From positions 1-64,000 of the forward strand of contig JAVTVY010017467.1 in assembly GCA_036873755.1 (NCBI GenBank): DNA of 64,000 bases, written 5' to 3'. The translations under genes and the position numbers were made by a program. Within the stretch, counting starts at the first letter, position 1; each line of letters opens with the position of its first letter. Positions 61,927-64,000 of the stretch are shown here, in pieces. The DNA is from Hanleya hanleyi (taxonomy: Eukaryota; Mollusca; Polyplacophora; Lepidopleurida; Hanleyidae). A model generated the notes under the pieces. It searched no databases, was not told where the DNA came from, and worked only from the letters and a program-made list of their open reading frames with translations.

Positions 61927-61967
61927 GACCAACCAGTGACCAGTCCTTATATATTTGTTTGCCCAAT
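61923..61967 (-). promoter_or_regulatory. Candidate bZIP core promoter (TATA, Inr, inverted CCAAT)
   Basis: On the - strand ATTGG (inverted CCAAT, near 61963-61967) precedes ATATATAAGG (61954-61945), and TCAGTT (61928-61923) matches the animal initiator with its A at 61926. TATA-to-Inr distance is ~27 bp, as expected. Further upstream lie a GC-box (GCCCCGCCTC, 62121-62130) and a CRE-like TGACGTCG (62017-62024). Confidence 0.5.
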
Positions 61968-62442
61968 CCATGCTGCTGACCCCCTTCAACAATTACTGCA
62001 CAAACAGGCAAAAGCATGACGTCGTGACCTAATATAAGCGGCTAAATTTGCACTACATGCTACTCGCTCATTGGCCGGAACATGAGGGCGGACTGGACAC
62101 TGGGCTGAAGCCACCGCTAAGCCCCGCCTCTCCCCCCTTCCAGTGACTAGCCTGTGCTGGCCAGTTGCGTAAAGGGTCAGACCGAGCGAACAGGTCGTTG
62201 GGTCAGGCAAGGTTAATGCTAGAAATAGAGTAGCATTAGCCTTGTGCTATAGGATGTCTGTTTTAATGTACACGGACTGCGCAAGAATACTCAATCAGCA
62301 CGGAACGTTACGTTCATTCTAGTGTATAACGAAGGCGATAGTGTGAAGTTCGCATTGAAAGGTCGTTAACAGTTCGATGATGCCAGTTAACGCTCTAGGA
62401 AATCGATCTTAACATATATGCTGTTAAAGCTCTATAAAATAC

Positions 62443-62450
62443 TTACATAA
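62443..62450. promoter_or_regulatory. PAR/NFIL3-type D-box
   Basis: TTACATAA equals the consensus TTATGTAA on the other strand. It lies ~520 bp upstream of the predicted start. Such an 8-mer is not rare in AT-rich DNA, so autoregulation is only a suggestion. Confidence 0.25.
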
Positions 62451-63532
62451 TAATTATTGCTTAAACAAATACATCATAACTATAATTTAACTGACTGAAG
62501 CTCACAACATCCGTGGTTTGACTTCTTTGATATACAACATTTTATAGAATTAAACAATTTTAACTTTCTCAAAATTTTGCGTAATATGTTGTGTCATCAT
62601 CAAGGTAATTTTGAAATATCTAATTGAGAAATTTATGTTTGTATTCAATGGAAGGGTTACATATGTTGTTATATTTGATCAATTCAGAGAATCCTATTTC
62701 GCGAAAAACATGTTTATCGATATTCGAATCAAAACAATGAGTTGTATAGCATAACACTCTTGAGCTTGTCGCTCTGTCAAACGGTTCAACAAAATATATT
62801 GTCAACAAAGCGAATTTGCCGGCTGGATTTTGTACCACTTCGTTTGAAATTCAACAAATGTTATTGGAGATAATTAACGTATCATATTCCTATAAACGTT
62901 ACATAAATCTATGCGAGGTATATTCGCTTCATTTGTGGTGTGCATTGAAGAAGCCTTGTGGCGGAAGGGAGATAACTCTGAATCAATATGATTCAAGCAG
63001 ACATTGGTGTGCGGACACGGGTGAATAACTTCGACAGTGTAGATGACTACCACCTGTGACGCACAAAGATAATTTTTATACCAGCTAGACGTCAGTATTA
63101 TTTTAAAATAGTATATTTTAATTATATACATCGAAATAGTGTTTCTAAGAACAACCTGGGGGATTTTCTGCGAAGGGTGTATTGTCTGTTAAATGTAAAT
63201 AAAATTGTGTGTGTAGCAGTGATGGATGGTTATGGAACAATTATTTGATGGTGGCTCTCATTTATTTTCACTTAGCAAGTACGAGGCTATATAGCTATAT
63301 TCGTTCAACACTTATGTAACGATAGTACTGTATATATAATCTCATACCTATCATTATGCAATGCGCAGACCAGGTACGTGTGCAAATTAGCAAACTGGAC
63401 CCGACTACCTAACCGTCAGATAAGGTACCTGGTTAGTTGTTAAGCTGCAAATCCGTTTTAGGCGCGTTTCATTTCTCCAGCTCCTCCGTCAGTCATATTT
63501 TATTGAATTCTCCTCCAATGAAGTGCATAGAC
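62451..63532. other. No gene recognised
   Basis: Open frames of 70-85 codons on both strands overlap and have no motif. Confidence 0.45.
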
Positions 63533-63660
63533 TGGTGTCAGGATATTTCGGCACGCGACATTTCGGTAAGCGACATTTCGACACGCGACGTTTCGGCACA
63601 ATTTGGTGGAAGTACAAAATTTCCGCACGCGACATTTCGCAGGCCAAAATATGATAAAAA
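63533..63660 (+). mobile_element. Left end of the GCGACATTTCGGCAC element family
   Basis: GGTGTCAGGATATTTCGGC, then CACGCGACATTTCGGTAAG, and two further variant copies of the 15-mer (with ACGTTTCGGCAC) match 50255-50390, including the GCCAAAATATGAT block. The similarity ends at ~63655. Confidence 0.7.
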
Positions 63661-63697
63661 TAAAGATATCACATTTATCCTGACATTTCAGTCATCT

Positions 63698-63877
63698 TCA
63701 GGGATAAATTATAATATAATTATATTCCTACATTGTGAAACACCCTGCCAGAAAATACTGGCTCGAGTGAGAATCGAACTTACGATTAGTCGTGGGTTCG
63801 ATTCTCACCCGAGCCAGTATTTTCTGGCAGGGTGTTTCACAATGTAGGAATATAATTATATTATAATTTATCCTGAC
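63698..63877. repeat. Large inverted repeat with tRNA T-arm-like centre
   Basis: Arms 63698-63779 and 63796-63877 are reverse complements with one mismatch and one indel over ~82 bp, separated by 16 bp. Beside the centre, GTGGG-TTCGATT-CTCAC (63792-63808) has the 5-bp stem and 7-base loop of a tRNA T-arm, followed by CCGAGCCA like an acceptor end, and GGCTCG lies on the left. The anticodon and D arms of a real tRNA are absent. ATTTATCCTGACAT also occurs at 63672-63685 as a direct repeat of the right end. Confidence 0.85.
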
Positions 63878-64000
63878 ATACAGACAGATTATATGGGCCC
63901 CAAGATATAAAACTGTGCAGTGATTGTTCAGATTCAGTCAAAATTGACAAAATGAGTCGAAACATTGAAACAGACAACTACATGTTACATGATATAATTT

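Noticed and set aside
63792..63815. tRNA gene
   Set aside because: Only the T-arm and acceptor-like ends are present. There are no D or anticodon arms, and the whole is part of an inverted repeat.

Overview
The window looks like intergenic and repeat-rich DNA from an animal nuclear genome, most likely a marine mollusc. The evidence is one bZIP gene with a spliced structure, Penelope-like retroelements (PLEs), a 5S-rRNA-derived SINE ending in an (ACTC)n tail, several TIR elements and no prokaryotic gene packing. The SINE tail (GTGAGTGAGT plus TTTAACGTCG on the complementary strand) resembles tails I associate with gastropod and bivalve SINEs. That is recollection, so the taxonomic call is tentative.

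Layout. Positions 1-5780: arrays of a degenerate ~46-bp satellite alternate three times with + strand PLE remnants. Positions 5.8-11.1 kb: short palindromes, a three-copy dispersed repeat, a 226-bp palindromic MITE and a 945-bp TIR element with a 7-bp target duplication. Positions 11.1-20 kb: mostly non-repetitive DNA with no recognisable gene, plus one ~320-bp TIR element. Positions 20.2-24.6 kb: a six-unit ~190-bp tandem array running into a 2.4-kb 18-bp minisatellite nearly free of G on the + strand, then two decayed minisatellites and a 445-bp element flanked by TTAA. Positions 24.6-31.2 kb: low-information DNA, a 77-bp three-copy repeat and PLE traces.

Positions 31.2-45.3 kb are the centre of the window. 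Copy A (31220-35022) is a nearly complete PLE on the - strand: one ~970-codon reading frame broken by a single-base frameshift and flanked by two direct ~400-bp pseudo-LTRs (pLTRs). Its GIY-YIG endonuclease lies N-terminal to the reverse transcriptase, the permuted order described for Naiad/Chlamys PLEs and opposite to classical Penelope. A 5'-truncated copy B follows head to tail, copy C is inserted in a 169-bp repeat array, and copies D, E and I are more decayed. Copy E is itself interrupted by the 5S SINE with a target duplication. More pLTR remnants run to about 56.6 kb.

Positions 60.6-62.5 kb hold the only convincing cellular gene: a - strand bZIP transcription factor (PAR/NFIL3/giant/CES-2-like) with an N-terminal PLDLS motif, a likely 5' non-coding exon, a 325-bp intron and a TATA/Inr promoter. 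The last 500 bp contain the end of a second element family and an 82-bp-arm inverted repeat whose centre resembles a tRNA T-arm.

The genes do not form a pathway. The window is one regulatory gene next to a long-lived PLE accumulation zone with very recent and very old copies.
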